From: Cyanobacteria bacterium REEB417
Lineage (GTDB): Bacteria; Cyanobacteriota; Cyanobacteriia; PCC-6307; Cyanobiaceae
NCBI GenBank assembly: GCA_018970945.1
Contig: JAGWVJ010000014.1
Coordinates: 1 to 40,819, forward strand
Length of the DNA stretch: 40,819 bases
Direction of reading: 5' to 3'
Numbering within the stretch: position 1 is the stretch's first letter; the number at the start of each line of letters is the position of its first letter. The notes under the pieces are model-generated. The model did no database searches. It was not told the origin of the DNA and saw only the letters and a list, made by a program, of their open reading frames with translations. Made by a program: the position numbers and the translations under genes. This document shows, one piece after another, positions 11,486 through 20,952 of this stretch.

Positions 11486-11525
11486 CGACACTGTCTAGAC
11501 AAGCGACATTGTCCAGACAGTGTCG
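11486..11525. repeat. Strong inverted repeat, 17-base arms, 6-base loop
   Basis: Left arm 11486-11502 and right arm 11509-11525 match at 16 of 17 positions with loop GCGACA. The mismatch is A-C in a plus-strand RNA but becomes a U-G wobble in a minus-strand RNA, so a minus transcript would pair fully. Each arm carries a smaller near-palindrome; the left one, TGTCTAGACA, is perfect. It could be an operator for a dimeric regulator or an RNA hairpin; no T tract follows on either strand. Confidence 0.6.
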
Positions 11526-11716
11526 TGACTGAGCACTCCTGCCCCTCCACCAGGCTGCCGGCAGTCCCTGGCTGTTGCTCGACTCTGGCAGTTGCTGACC
11601 CTTGAACATTGCTCGCCCCTTTGGCGCTGTGGTTCCTGCTGCCCCATCTGCGCCTGGGTGCGGCCAACCCCTGGACGGGTGAGCCGCAATGATGGGAAGG
11701 CCCCAGGATTGAGCCT

Positions 11717-12571
11717 GTGCCGATCGCTGAACCGAGCGCGAGGCAACGAACCTCCCTGGCCGCCACCGCCCTGCAGCTGACGCTGCTGCTGCTGCTGGCC
11801 GTGGCCATGCTGCTGCCGCTGCTGTGGCTGGTGAGCACCTCGCTCAAGGGTCCGGCCGAAAACATCTTCGCCAGTCCGCCAGCCCTGCTGCCGCTGCAGC
11901 CCAGCCTGGAGGCCTACGCAAGGCTGTTTTCCAGCAGCCCGATGGGCACCTACCTGCTCAACAGCACCCTGGTGAGCGTGCTTGCGGTGCTGTGCAACCT
12001 GGTCTTCTGCTCGCTGGCGGCCTACCCCCTGGCCCGACTGCGCTTTGCCGGCCGGGGCCTTGTGCTGGCCCTGGTGGTGGCCACGATCCTGATCCCGTTT
12101 CAGGTGGTGATGATTCCGTTGTACCTGCTCATGGTGCAGCTGGGCCTGCGCAACACCCTGGCAGCCCTGGTGATTCCGCAGGCCGCCACCGCGTTCGGCA
12201 TCTTTCTGCTGCGCCAGAGCTTTGTGGGGGTGCCGGCCGAGCTTGAGGAAGCCGCCCGCTGCGATGGCTGCACCCCAATCGGGGAATGGTGGAACGTGAT
12301 GCTCCCAGCCGCCAGGGCCGATCTCATCACCCTGGCGATGTTTGTGTTCATCGGCACCTGGAGCGATTTCCTCTGGCCCCTGGTGATCCTCGATGACCCC
12401 GGGCTGTACACCCTGCCCCTGGGCCTGCAGCAGCTCTCCAGCAGCTTCTCACTCGATTGGCGCCTGGTGGCGGCAGGCTCGGTGGTCTCGATCGTGCCGG
12501 TGCTGCTGATGTTCATCGCCCTGCAACGACAGATCCTGCCCAGCGCCAGCGGCGATGCGGTCAAGGGCTAG
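11717..12571 (+). CDS. ABC transporter permease, carbohydrate uptake type (MalG-like)
   Basis: 284 residues from a GTG at 11717. The first of six membrane spans is LTLLLLLAVAMLLPLLWLV. The following STSLKGPAENIF loop and the cytoplasmic EAA loop ELEEAARCDGCTPIGEWWNV (about residues 175-195) that docks on the ATPase are typical of MalG/UgpE permeases, as are the WSDFLWPLVIL and YTLPLGLQQL segments. Substrates of this class are sugars, polyols or glycerol phosphates. No partner permease, binding protein or ATPase gene is in the window, so the other subunits must lie elsewhere. Its stop overlaps the convergent minus-strand gene by 4 bases. The start is uncertain because GATGGGAAGG is rather far upstream. 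Confidence 0.88.
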   Translation: MPIAEPSARQRTSLAATALQLTLLLLLAVAMLLPLLWLVSTSLKGPAENIFASPPALLPLQPSLEAYARLFSSSPMGTYLLNSTLVSVLAVLCNLVFCSLAAYPLARLRFAGRGLVLALVVATILIPFQVVMIPLYLLMVQLGLRNTLAALVIPQAATAFGIFLLRQSFVGVPAELEEAARCDGCTPIGEWWNVMLPAARADLITLAMFVFIGTWSDFLWPLVILDDPGLYTLPLGLQQLSSSFSLDWRLVAAGSVVSIVPVLLMFIALQRQILPSASGDAVKG

Positions 12572-12975
12572 GGCTTGATGGGTGGCAGCGGGGCGATGTC
12601 ATCAGCCGGAGTGCCGCCGCCGGGTTTGCCCATGCTGCTGTCGAACGCCTGAATCTCCTGGCGCAGCCTGGCGTTTTCGGCGGCCAGCCCGGCCGTCTGG
12701 GCTCCCTGACGTTCGAGGCTCTGCAACCGCTCGGCCGTGGTGCGCAGCTGGTCTTCGATGGCCGTGGTGCGATCCAGCGCACGGCTGTTCTCGATGCCGG
12801 CAACCTTGTCCTGCAACTGGCGAAGGCTCGCGCTTTGCTGACGGGTCTTGACCACCATCACCACAAACAGCACCGCCAGGGTGGTGCTCAGACCCAGCTG
12901 CAGCCAGAACAGCCAGGTGGGCATGGCCATCTCGGCGTCAATCGGTTCCGGACGCTGATTCGAGGCTGAAACCAT
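12568..12975 (-). CDS. Small membrane-anchored coiled-coil protein, unknown function
   Basis: 135 residues. One membrane span (WLFWLQLGLSTTLAVLFVVMVV, about 21-42) is followed by a long predicted coiled coil with heptad-like Leu/Ala spacing (SLRQLQDKVAGIENS, RLQSLERQGAQ, ENARLRQEIQAF) and a Gly/Pro-rich acidic tail. I do not recognise the family. The layout suggests an inner-membrane or thylakoid anchor with a cytoplasmic rod. It is convergent with the permease and divergent from the SemiSWEET gene. Confidence 0.7.
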   Translation of the reverse strand: MVSASNQRPEPIDAEMAMPTWLFWLQLGLSTTLAVLFVVMVVKTRQQSASLRQLQDKVAGIENSRALDRTTAIEDQLRTTAERLQSLERQGAQTAGLAAENARLRQEIQAFDSSMGKPGGGTPADDIAPLPPIKP

Positions 12976-12990
12976 GGGCAGACGTCACCG

Positions 12991-13031
12991 CCGCAGGGCG
13001 GGCAGGGCATGCCCATGAATCCTGCCTGCGG
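12991..13031. repeat. Bulged inverted repeat in a divergent promoter region
   Basis: CCGCA (12991-12995) and GGCAGG (13001-13006) pair with the contiguous CCTGCCTGCGG (13021-13031), leaving a 5-base bulge and a 14-base loop. It lies between the divergent starts of the coiled-coil protein (12975) and the SemiSWEET (13088), so a terminator is unlikely. A leader hairpin or chance GC pairing are both possible. Confidence 0.35.
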
Positions 13032-13087
13032 AGGACCGCCTTGACCACTGGCAAATGCACAGCTTGCCCACCCGGCAGACTGCAGCA

Positions 13088-13372
13088 ATGGTTGATCCCG
13101 CCGCCAATGGCCCGCACGGCATCAGGCTTCTGGGCTATGCCGCCGCGGCGTTGACCACCGCCAGCTTTTTCCCCCAGGCGGTCAAGACCCTGCGCAGCGG
13201 CGACACCAGCGCCATTTCGCTGCGCATGTACCTGCTCTTCACCCTGGGGATCGCCGCCTGGGCGATCTATGGCCTGCTGACGGACGATGGTCCTGTGCTG
13301 GTGGCCAATCTGGTGACTCTGGTGCCCGCCGGGGTGGTACTGATCCGCAAGCTGCAGGACCTCAGGCGCTGA
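13088..13372 (+). CDS. SemiSWEET sugar transporter
   Basis: 94 residues, the usual size for bacterial SemiSWEETs, which are single three-helix bundles that dimerise to carry sugars down their gradient. The first helix contains the PQ motif (FFPQAVKTL, Pro29-Gln30). SAISLRMYLLFTLGIAAWAIYGLL matches the conserved S-x-S-x-x-M/Y-x-x-F helix 2 region, and PVLVANLVTLVPAGVVLIRKL is helix 3. The ATG at 13088 is chosen over in-frame upstream starts because similarity and usual length both begin there. The 3' end overlaps the convergent PgpH-like gene by 11 bases. Confidence 0.88.
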   Translation: MVDPAANGPHGIRLLGYAAAALTTASFFPQAVKTLRSGDTSAISLRMYLLFTLGIAAWAIYGLLTDDGPVLVANLVTLVPAGVVLIRKLQDLRR

Positions 13373-15431
13373 ACGCGCGCCGCGGCGCGATCGGATAGGG
13401 GATGCGGCGATGCCGCATGCGCCGCCACACCCGCACAAAGGCCCGAATCACCAGCTCGAGCTCGGAGCGGCTCAGACCGCTGTGGGCGAGCTGCCCATCG
13501 CGCAGACGGGCACCGACCAGCTGCCTGACCATGGCCCGAGCCTCCTGCTCGCTGGTGCCCGACGGCAGGGAGCGCAGGGCCGCCTCGCAGCCATCGGCCA
13601 GCATCAGAATCGCCGTTTCACGGCTGCGGGGCCGGGGGCCCTGGTAGCGAAAGACGCTTTCTGGAACCGCCGGATCCCGCTCGCGGGCCTGATGCAGGAA
13701 GTACCCCATTTTGAGAGTGCCCTGATGCTCGGGGATGAAATCGGCCAGCGGCAGGGGCAGCCGGTAGCGACGGGCGAGCTTCAGCCCCTCGTCGACGTGG
13801 GCCTGCAGGATCGCCGCGCTGGCGAGCGGATCATCAAGCTGGTCATGGGGGTTTTCCCCCTCGCCCTGGTTCTCGATGAACCACTGGGGCCCGTGCAACT
13901 TGCCGACATCGTGATAGAGCGAGCCGGTGCGCACGAGGTCCACATCGGCGCCGATCGCCCGGGCACCCTCTTCGGCCAGGCCGGCGATCATCAGGGTGTG
14001 TTCAAAGGTCCCCGGTGCCTCACTGGAGAGGCGCCGCAGCAGGGGACGCTCCAGATCAGCCAGCTCCAGCAACCTGGAGCGGGTGAGCAGGCCAAACAGC
14101 TCCTCGACCAGGGGCGCCAGCAGCAGCCCGGCCATCAACAGGCCACCCAGCAACAGGGCCTCGCCCTGAAGGTCGAGCTGTGCAGGGGCGCTGCGCCCCT
14201 GCAGCAGCAGGGCCTGCAGCAGCACCGCCGCCGTGGGCAGCAGCACCGCCAGTTGCAAGAGCTCGCCACGGCTGCGCTGGCGTCCGGCCGCGAGGGCTCC
14301 GGCCGCCGCCACGGCGGCCGCCAGCACCAGGCGCAGATCGGCCACCCCGCCCAGGGGCAGGGGCAACAGCAGCGAAGCTGCCGCCAACCAGCTGAGCCCG
14401 GCGGCGGTGCCAAGGCCCTGGGCCAGCAACAGGGTGGGCGGCACCAGCAACACCAGGGGACTGGCCAACGGCCCCAACCACAGGCAGACCCCCTGCACCA
14501 GCAGCAGCATGCCCAGGGCCAGCAGCGCCTGGCGCGGCTCTAGACAGGCACGCCAGCGACGCAACAGCAACACCATCACGGCGCCAGCGGCAAGTCCCTG
14601 GGCAAATAGGAAGAGCCAGGCCAGGGGTCGGGGTCTGCGGTTGACCAGGCCGAAGTAATCGAGCACATCGAGGGCCTGGGGGCTGACCGGCTCTCCCTGG
14701 CGGGTGATCAGATCCCCCACCCCAACCCGCAGGGTAGGGATGCCCTGCTGGCTGATCAGCGCTTCGATGCGCCGCTGGCTCAGGGCGGGATCGGCGCGCA
14801 GATTGGCCTGGCCCAGCAACGCCCGGGTCAGCAGCCGGGCCCCCAGGTCGCGGGCGGGCGGCGCCAGGGTCTCCAGTTGCAGGGTGGCGGCGCCCAGCAA
14901 CTGGCCTTCGGCCAGGCTGCCGCTGAGCCCCTGGCTCAACATGCGCAGCTGGGCCTGACGCAGCTCGCGCTCCCAGCTCGCCAGCTGGGTGGGATCGCGG
15001 CTCATCAGCCAGGTCTGCTCGGCCTGGGTCAAGGTCGTGGGCATCAGGGCCGTGCCCTGGCGCCTCAGCTGCTGCAGCTGGGCCAGGCTGGCGTCCAAGC
15101 GCCGCTGCAGCTCCTGGCTGGCCTGCTGATCGACCACCTGCACGGCCGTGCGCGGCAACAGCTGCAAGCGGCGTTCCTCAAGGGCGGTGCTGTCGACCAC
15201 CCTGGCGGCCTTCGGCGCCCGGGCCGTGAAGGGGGCCGGCATGCCGGCCGTAATACTGGGCTCCACCAGCAGCGGCCAACTGGCCATCAGGGCTGCCAAC
15301 AGGCACACCAGCCCGACCGACAGGGTGTCGCGGGGGCGCCACACGGCCGGCTGCTGGCGCGGACGCTCCAGGCGCAGCAGCTGCCGCCACAGAGCCTTGA
15401 GTTGGGCCTTGGGCTGCCGCCATCGCATCAT
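13362..15431 (-). CDS. 7TM-HD family phosphohydrolase (PgpH-like)
   Basis: 689 residues. N-terminal span ([20 protein letters not shown]), an extracytoplasmic 7TMR-HDED-type domain of about 200 residues, a block of about seven membrane helices (about 255-440) and a C-terminal cytoplasmic HD domain. Visible HD motifs: [38 protein letters not shown], the [16 protein letters not shown] His and the [11 protein letters not shown] His. In Listeria PgpH this architecture hydrolyses cyclic di-AMP; the same activity is inferred here. Two adjacent ATGs (15431 and 15428) are both possible. It is divergent from folD with a gap of about 33 bases. Confidence 0.92.
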   Translation of the reverse strand: MMRWRQPKAQLKALWRQLLRLERPRQQPAVWRPRDTLSVGLVCLLAALMASWPLLVEPSITAGMPAPFTARAPKAARVVDSTALEERRLQLLPRTAVQVVDQQASQELQRRLDASLAQLQQLRRQGTALMPTTLTQAEQTWLMSRDPTQLASWERELRQAQLRMLSQGLSGSLAEGQLLGAATLQLETLAPPARDLGARLLTRALLGQANLRADPALSQRRIEALISQQGIPTLRVGVGDLITRQGEPVSPQALDVLDYFGLVNRRPRPLAWLFLFAQGLAAGAVMVLLLRRWRACLEPRQALLALGMLLLVQGVCLWLGPLASPLVLLVPPTLLLAQGLGTAAGLSWLAAASLLLPLPLGGVADLRLVLAAAVAAAGALAAGRQRSRGELLQLAVLLPTAAVLLQALLLQGRSAPAQLDLQGEALLLGGLLMAGLLLAPLVEELFGLLTRSRLLELADLERPLLRRLSSEAPGTFEHTLMIAGLAEEGARAIGADVDLVRTGSLYHDVGKLHGPQWFIENQGEGENPHDQLDDPLASAAILQAHVDEGLKLARRYRLPLPLADFIPEHQGTLKMGYFLHQARERDPAVPESVFRYQGPRPRSRETAILMLADGCEAALRSLPSGTSEQEARAMVRQLVGARLRDGQLAHSGLSRSELELVIRAFVRVWRRMRHRRIPYPIAPRRAFSA

Positions 15432-15464
15432 GAAACGCTAGCCCTTCTGCCCACATCAGTGCCC

Positions 15465-16346
15465 ATGGCCACCCTTCTGGACGGCCGCCAGCTGGCAGCC
15501 CAGATCGAAACCCGCCTTGCCGGGGCCATTGCCGCCGGCCTGAGCACCGCCCGCCGCCCCCCCGGCCTGGCGGTGCTGCGGGTGGGCGATGACCCCGCCA
15601 GCGGCGTCTATGTGGCCAACAAAGAAAGGGCCTGCAGCCGCGTCGGCATCACCAGCCACGGCGCCCACCTGGCCGCCGCCACGCCAGCTGCCGAGGTGCT
15701 GGCGACGATCGAGCGGCTCAATGCCGATCCCGCCGTCGACGGAATTCTGCTGCAGCTGCCCCTGCCAGCGGAGCTCGATGAAGGCCCCCTGCTGGCGGCG
15801 ATCGATCCCGGGAAGGATGCCGACGGGCTGCACACCCTGAATCTGGGCCGGCTGCTCAAGGGTGAGCCCGGCCCCCGCAGCTGCACCCCCGCCGGGGTGA
15901 TGGCACTGCTGGGGGCAGCCGGCGTGGCGCTGGCCGGCAAGCGGGCCGTGGTGGTGGGCCGCAGCATCCTGGTGGGCCAGCCCATGGCCCTGATGCTGCA
16001 GGCGGCCAACGCCACCGTGACCGTGGCCCACTCGCGCACCCAGGATCTGGCGGCGGTCACCCGCACGGCCGACGTGCTGGTGGTGGCCGCCGGCCGGCCC
16101 CACATGATCGGGGCTGAGCATGTGAAGCCCGGCGCGGTGGTGGTGGATGTGGGCATCCACCGCAAGCCCGAGGGTGGCCTGTGCGGTGATGTGCGGTTTG
16201 ACGAGGTGGAGCCCATCGCCAGTGCCATCAGCCCCGTGCCCGGCGGGGTGGGACCGATGACCGTGACCCTGCTGCTGGTCAACACCGTGAGCAGCTGGTG
16301 TCACCGCTGCGGCCTGGCCAACCCTCTGGCCGACCTGCTGCCCTGA
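15465..16346 (+). CDS. folD: Methylenetetrahydrofolate dehydrogenase / methenyltetrahydrofolate cyclohydrolase
   Basis: 293 residues, standard FolD length. Interconverts methylene-, methenyl- and formyl-tetrahydrofolate with NADP. Catalytic Tyr and Lys are in [17 protein letters not shown] (Tyr49, Lys53). [43 protein letters not shown] and the C-terminal [19 protein letters not shown] are the family signatures. Start at 15465 ([11 protein letters not shown]) is where similarity begins. The stop runs directly into the hairpin at 16347-16398 before crtE. Confidence 0.97.
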   Translation: MATLLDGRQLAAQIETRLAGAIAAGLSTARRPPGLAVLRVGDDPASGVYVANKERACSRVGITSHGAHLAAATPAAEVLATIERLNADPAVDGILLQLPLPAELDEGPLLAAIDPGKDADGLHTLNLGRLLKGEPGPRSCTPAGVMALLGAAGVALAGKRAVVVGRSILVGQPMALMLQAANATVTVAHSRTQDLAAVTRTADVLVVAAGRPHMIGAEHVKPGAVVVDVGIHRKPEGGLCGDVRFDEVEPIASAISPVPGGVGPMTVTLLLVNTVSSWCHRCGLANPLADLLP

Positions 16347-17787
<1,441 letters not shown>

Positions 17788-17791
<4 letters not shown>

Positions 17792-19269
17792 GCCTCACGG
17801 CCGACCAGGAGCAGGCCAAGGCGGCCTTCGGGGCCTGGCTCGGTGTTCCGTCCGCTGGCACGCCCTTTGTGCTGAGCGGGTACGCCGGCACGGGCAAGAC
17901 CTTTCTGTCGATGCGCTTGCTGGCGGCGGCCGAGGCCGCGGGCCTGTGCTGGACCGTGGCGGCCCCCACCCACAAGGCGGTGGGGGTGCTGCGCCATCAC
18001 CTGGAGGCCTTCGGACTCAGGCCCACCTGGTATCCGGCCACGATTCACCGGCTGCTGCGGCTCAAGCTGAAGCGCCAGGGCGATCGGGAGCGCTGCGAAG
18101 CAACCTCCCAGACCGCCGCCTCGCTTGAGCATCTGGCTCTGGTGCTGATCGACGAGGCCTCGATGGTGGACAGCAGCCTGCTCGAGATCACCCTGCGCTG
18201 CGCCCATGGGTTCGGCACCCGGCTGGTGTTTGTGGGCGACCCGGCCCAGCTGCCGCCTGTGGGCGAGGCCTGCAGCCCGGTGTTTGCGCTCAAACGCTGC
18301 GCTGGCGCCACACTGCGCCAGGTGGTGCGGCACCAGGGTCCGGTGCTGCAGCTGGCGACCGGCATCCGCAACGGGGCGATCCCTTGCAGGCGCCCAGCCC
18401 CCATGGCGCCCCTGCGCACACCCAGGGGCGAGGTGTCCTGCCTGGCCCCCGCACCATGGCTCGACGCCGCCCAGGCGGCCCTGCGGCACAGCGTTGTGCT
18501 CGACAACCCCGACCACGCCCGCATTCTCTGTTACACCAATCGGGCCCTCGAGCGCCTGGTGCCCCTGGCCCGGCGGGCCCTGCACGGCGACATGGCCGAC
18601 CAGCTGCCGGTGCTGCCCGGGGAGGTGCTGATCAGCCGCAACGCCGTGATGGCGCCGGCCTGCACCGGCGGCGACGATGCCGCTGTCGCCGCCGCCGAAG
18701 AACCCGACATGGTGCTGGGCTCCAACCGGGAGCTGGTGGTGCGCGATGTGCAGCCCGAACGGCTGGATCTGGCCGAACTGGGGCTCAGCGCCGCCGATCT
18801 GGGCGCAGGCCTGGCCCTGGGGCCGATCGACACCCTCAAGGCCGAGGTCGAAACCGGCGACACCCGGCTATGGCTGCGGCTGCTGCCGCCAGCGGGCAGT
18901 GCGGCGCGCCGCCAGCTCGAGGCCGTGAGCCAGAGCCTGCGCAGCCATGCCCGTGCGGCCGCCGCGGCCGGGGCCAGCAGCGAAGGCAAGGGGCTGTGGC
19001 GCCGCTTTTTTCTGTTGCGGGATGCCTTCGCCTCGCTGGGTCCCGCCGCGGTGCTCACGGTGCATCGCAGTCAGGGAAGCACCTTCGGCTCGGTGTTCAT
19101 CGACGCCGATGTGTTCTGGCCCGCCGACCCCGTGCTGCGGCAGCAGCTGGTGTATGTGGCCGTGAGCCGGGCCAGCAGCAGCGTCACCCTGATGGCCGGC
19201 CCCGACGATGCCGAGGCGTGCCAGCTCTGGGAACGCTGGCTCAGCGCCGATGACGTCAACGCAACCTGA
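17788..19269 (+). CDS. RecD-like ATP-dependent DNA helicase
   Basis: 493 residues from a TTG at 17788 that overlaps the preceding stop by four bases; no nearby ATG fits before the Walker A motif. Superfamily 1 helicase motifs: GYAGTGKTF (Walker A, residues 31-38), APTHKAVGVL (Ia), VLIDEASMVDSSLL (Walker B), FVGDPAQLPPVGEA (III) and the C-terminal UvrD_C_2-type AVLTVHRSQGSTFGSVF and LVYVAVSRASSSVTLM. It lacks RecB and RecC partners here, and is shorter than typical RecD2, so a stand-alone 5'-3' helicase in repair is the likely role. The 3' end overlaps the convergent GAP-family gene by 14 bases. Confidence 0.85.
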
Positions 19270-19987
19270 GGCCATCGACGCCCTGCCAACCCAGGTACAC
19301 GGCGACGACGATCCCCATCAGACCCACCAGGGCGTCACCCCGCTGCAACAGCCACTGCTTGCCACGCCCCAGCCACGGCAGCATCCGCTCCTGGCCGAGC
19401 AGCAGCAGCGCCAACAGCGGTAACAACAGCAACGTGGCACTCACCAGGCTGAACAGCAGGGTGACCAGCACCTCTGTCACACGGTCCAGATGGGCCCCGA
19501 TCAGGGTGCCGGCGGTTTTGGCAAACAGAAACAGATCGTCGGGGCTGGCCACCTCGAGCACCGAGCTGGCGGCCACCAGCGGCAGCATCGCCATCGCACA
19601 GAACTGATCGAGCCGGGCGGCCCAGGCCGGCGGCTCGCCCCCCTGGGCGCGGCTGGCCAACAGCTCCTTGAGCCCTAGGCCGAGCAGGCCCCCCGCCGCC
19701 AGCAGGTCAAGACCGGTGCGGTGGCCGGTGCCCTTGTCCATGCTGAGCAGCAGGCCGTGACCCAGCGAGAGCAGCAGGGTGACCGCCAACGCGGCGGTGG
19801 CCACCCAGGCCAGCACCAGCAGCCCGCCCCGCCGCAGCGGGGTGGGCCCCAGCAGCAGCAGCAGCAGCAGGGCGATGTGGATCGGCGAGAAGCCGATCGC
19901 CAGGGCAAAGGCCATCAGCTCGGCCACCAGGCTGCGCAGCGACGGCTCCGCAGCCGTGAGGGCGGTGGCAACGGGGAACAACAGCAC
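19256..19987 (-). CDS. GAP family (Sap-like) six-helix membrane protein
   Basis: 243 residues from a GTG at 19987, six bases past the preceding stop. Mostly hydrophobic with about six helices. The segment LAIGFSPIHIALLLLLLLGPTPLRRGGLLVLAWVA resembles the opening of GAP/Sap proteins, which in mycobacteria help export cell-wall glycolipids; the role in cyanobacteria is unknown. The family call rests on this opening pattern and the helix layout. It is last in a minus-strand run with the histidine phosphatase and acylphosphatase. Confidence 0.65.
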   Translation of the reverse strand: MLLFPVATALTAAEPSLRSLVAELMAFALAIGFSPIHIALLLLLLLGPTPLRRGGLLVLAWVATAALAVTLLLSLGHGLLLSMDKGTGHRTGLDLLAAGGLLGLGLKELLASRAQGGEPPAWAARLDQFCAMAMLPLVAASSVLEVASPDDLFLFAKTAGTLIGAHLDRVTEVLVTLLFSLVSATLLLLPLLALLLLGQERMLPWLGRGKQWLLQRGDALVGLMGIVVAVYLGWQGVDGLRLR

Positions 19988-19993
19988 AGGGGC

Positions 19994-20581
19994 TCAGCCG
20001 AGACGGCTATTCCAGCGCAAGATGACCCGCTGTTCGCGCTCGAAGCCCAGCACGCTCACGGTGGCGGTGCTGAGGGTGAGCAGGGCACCCCCCGGGGCCC
20101 CGAGCCCCAGCCAGGTGCCCGCCAGCGCCCTGAGGATGTGGCCATGGGCGACCAGCGCCACCCGCGGCGCCGGACCCAGCGCCAGGCACTGGGCGATCAC
20201 CCGCTCACAGCGCTGCTGCACCTGCTTGACCTGCTCACCGCCGGGGCAACCGTTGGACCAGATGGTCCAACCGGGCTGCTGCTGGCGGATCTCGGCGGTG
20301 GTGATGCCTTCGTAGGCGCCGTAATCCCACTCAGCCAGCTCGGGCGTGATCTGGGCTACACCACCCAGCCCGGCCAGCTCGGCGGTGCGCCGGGCCCGCT
20401 GCAGCGGGCTCACCAGCACGGCATCGAAGCGCAGGGTGCTCAACGCCGGCGCCAGGGCACTGGCCTCGGCCTCGCCGTCGGGCAGCAGGGGCAGATCGGT
20501 GCGACCGGTGTGGCGCCCGTTGCGAGCCCATTCGGTGGCGCCATGGCGTAACAGCCAGAGTTCAGCAGTGGCAGCGCTCAT
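19994..20581 (-). CDS. Histidine phosphatase family protein (phosphoglycerate mutase-like)
   Basis: 195 residues. The phosphohistidine motif LWLLRHGATEWARNGRHTGRTD is near the N-terminus (Arg and His of RHG), followed by VLVSPLQRARRTAEL, ELAEWDYGAYEGITTAEI (catalytic acid region) and the C-terminal VALVAHGHILRALAG histidine. It could be an alpha-ribazole phosphatase (CobC) because cbiA is two genes upstream, or a general sugar-phosphate phosphatase; sequence alone does not decide. Its ATG overlaps the acylphosphatase stop by four bases. Confidence 0.9.
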   Translation of the reverse strand: MSAATAELWLLRHGATEWARNGRHTGRTDLPLLPDGEAEASALAPALSTLRFDAVLVSPLQRARRTAELAGLGGVAQITPELAEWDYGAYEGITTAEIRQQQPGWTIWSNGCPGGEQVKQVQQRCERVIAQCLALGPAPRVALVAHGHILRALAGTWLGLGAPGGALLTLSTATVSVLGFEREQRVILRWNSRLG

Positions 20582-20952
20582 CGCCGGATCTCGAACCAGT
20601 CGACTCCGACGGCGGGCACCTGGGTGGTGGCGACCCGGTGCACCTGGGCCGCAACGGGACCCCGCTCACACCAGAGGCGCAGGTCGTTGAGGCTATGGAA
20701 CGGGCCTTCGGCCTCGATCTCGACACTGCCATCGGGGCAGTTGCGCACCCAGCCCCCGAGCTCAAGGGCCTGGGCCTCGCGCAGGGTGGCCTGGCGATAG
20801 CCGACCCCCTGCACCCGTCCACTCACCAGGAGCCGCCAGCGTTCACAGAGCTGCTGGGAGCGGGGTTCGCCGGGCTGCAGAAAGCGTCTGCCCAGGGCAG
20901 CGGCACGGCGGTCGCGGCTGCGGCGACCAGGCGACGGGGAATCTCCGGGCAT
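20578..20952 (-). CDS. Acylphosphatase
   Basis: The last 90 or so residues are a complete acylphosphatase: LLVSGRVQGVGYRQATLREA supplies the phosphate-binding loop and catalytic Arg, and LGGWVRNCPDGSVEIEAEG the catalytic Asn. It hydrolyses acyl phosphates such as carbamoyl or 1,3-bisphosphoglycerate phosphate. The only ATG near the expected length (20952, 124 residues) lies about 130 bases inside the 3' end of cbiA. Non-ATG starts nearer the domain, such as CTG codons or the GTG of VSG, are possible, so the true N-terminus is unsure. Confidence 0.85.
   Translation of the reverse strand: MPGDSPSPGRRSRDRRAAALGRRFLQPGEPRSQQLCERWRLLVSGRVQGVGYRQATLREAQALELGGWVRNCPDGSVEIEAEGPFHSLNDLRLWCERGPVAAQVHRVATTQVPAVGVDWFEIRR

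Larger units (their letters stand above)
11342..11716. other. Largest intergenic gap (375 bases) between leuA and the ABC permease
   Basis: No convincing protein gene or tRNA. It holds two inverted repeats, listed separately: one just after leuA (11370-11412) and a 17-base-arm hairpin at 11486-11525. A 27-codon TTG-started frame (11609-11692) with genome-like codon use and a hydrophobic start is also present, but I cannot show it is real. A purine-rich GATGGGAAGG lies about 17 bases before the permease GTG start. I see no good -35/-10 pair. Confidence 0.6.

Noticed and set aside
14151-14600. Repetitive CAG/GCC-rich tracts resembling a repeat array
   Set aside because: They encode the Leu/Ala-rich membrane helices of the PgpH-like protein on the minus strand; no regular spacer-repeat pattern, so not CRISPR.
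19841-19875. CAG trinucleotide run
   Set aside because: Encodes a poly-Leu stretch of a membrane helix in the GAP-family protein.
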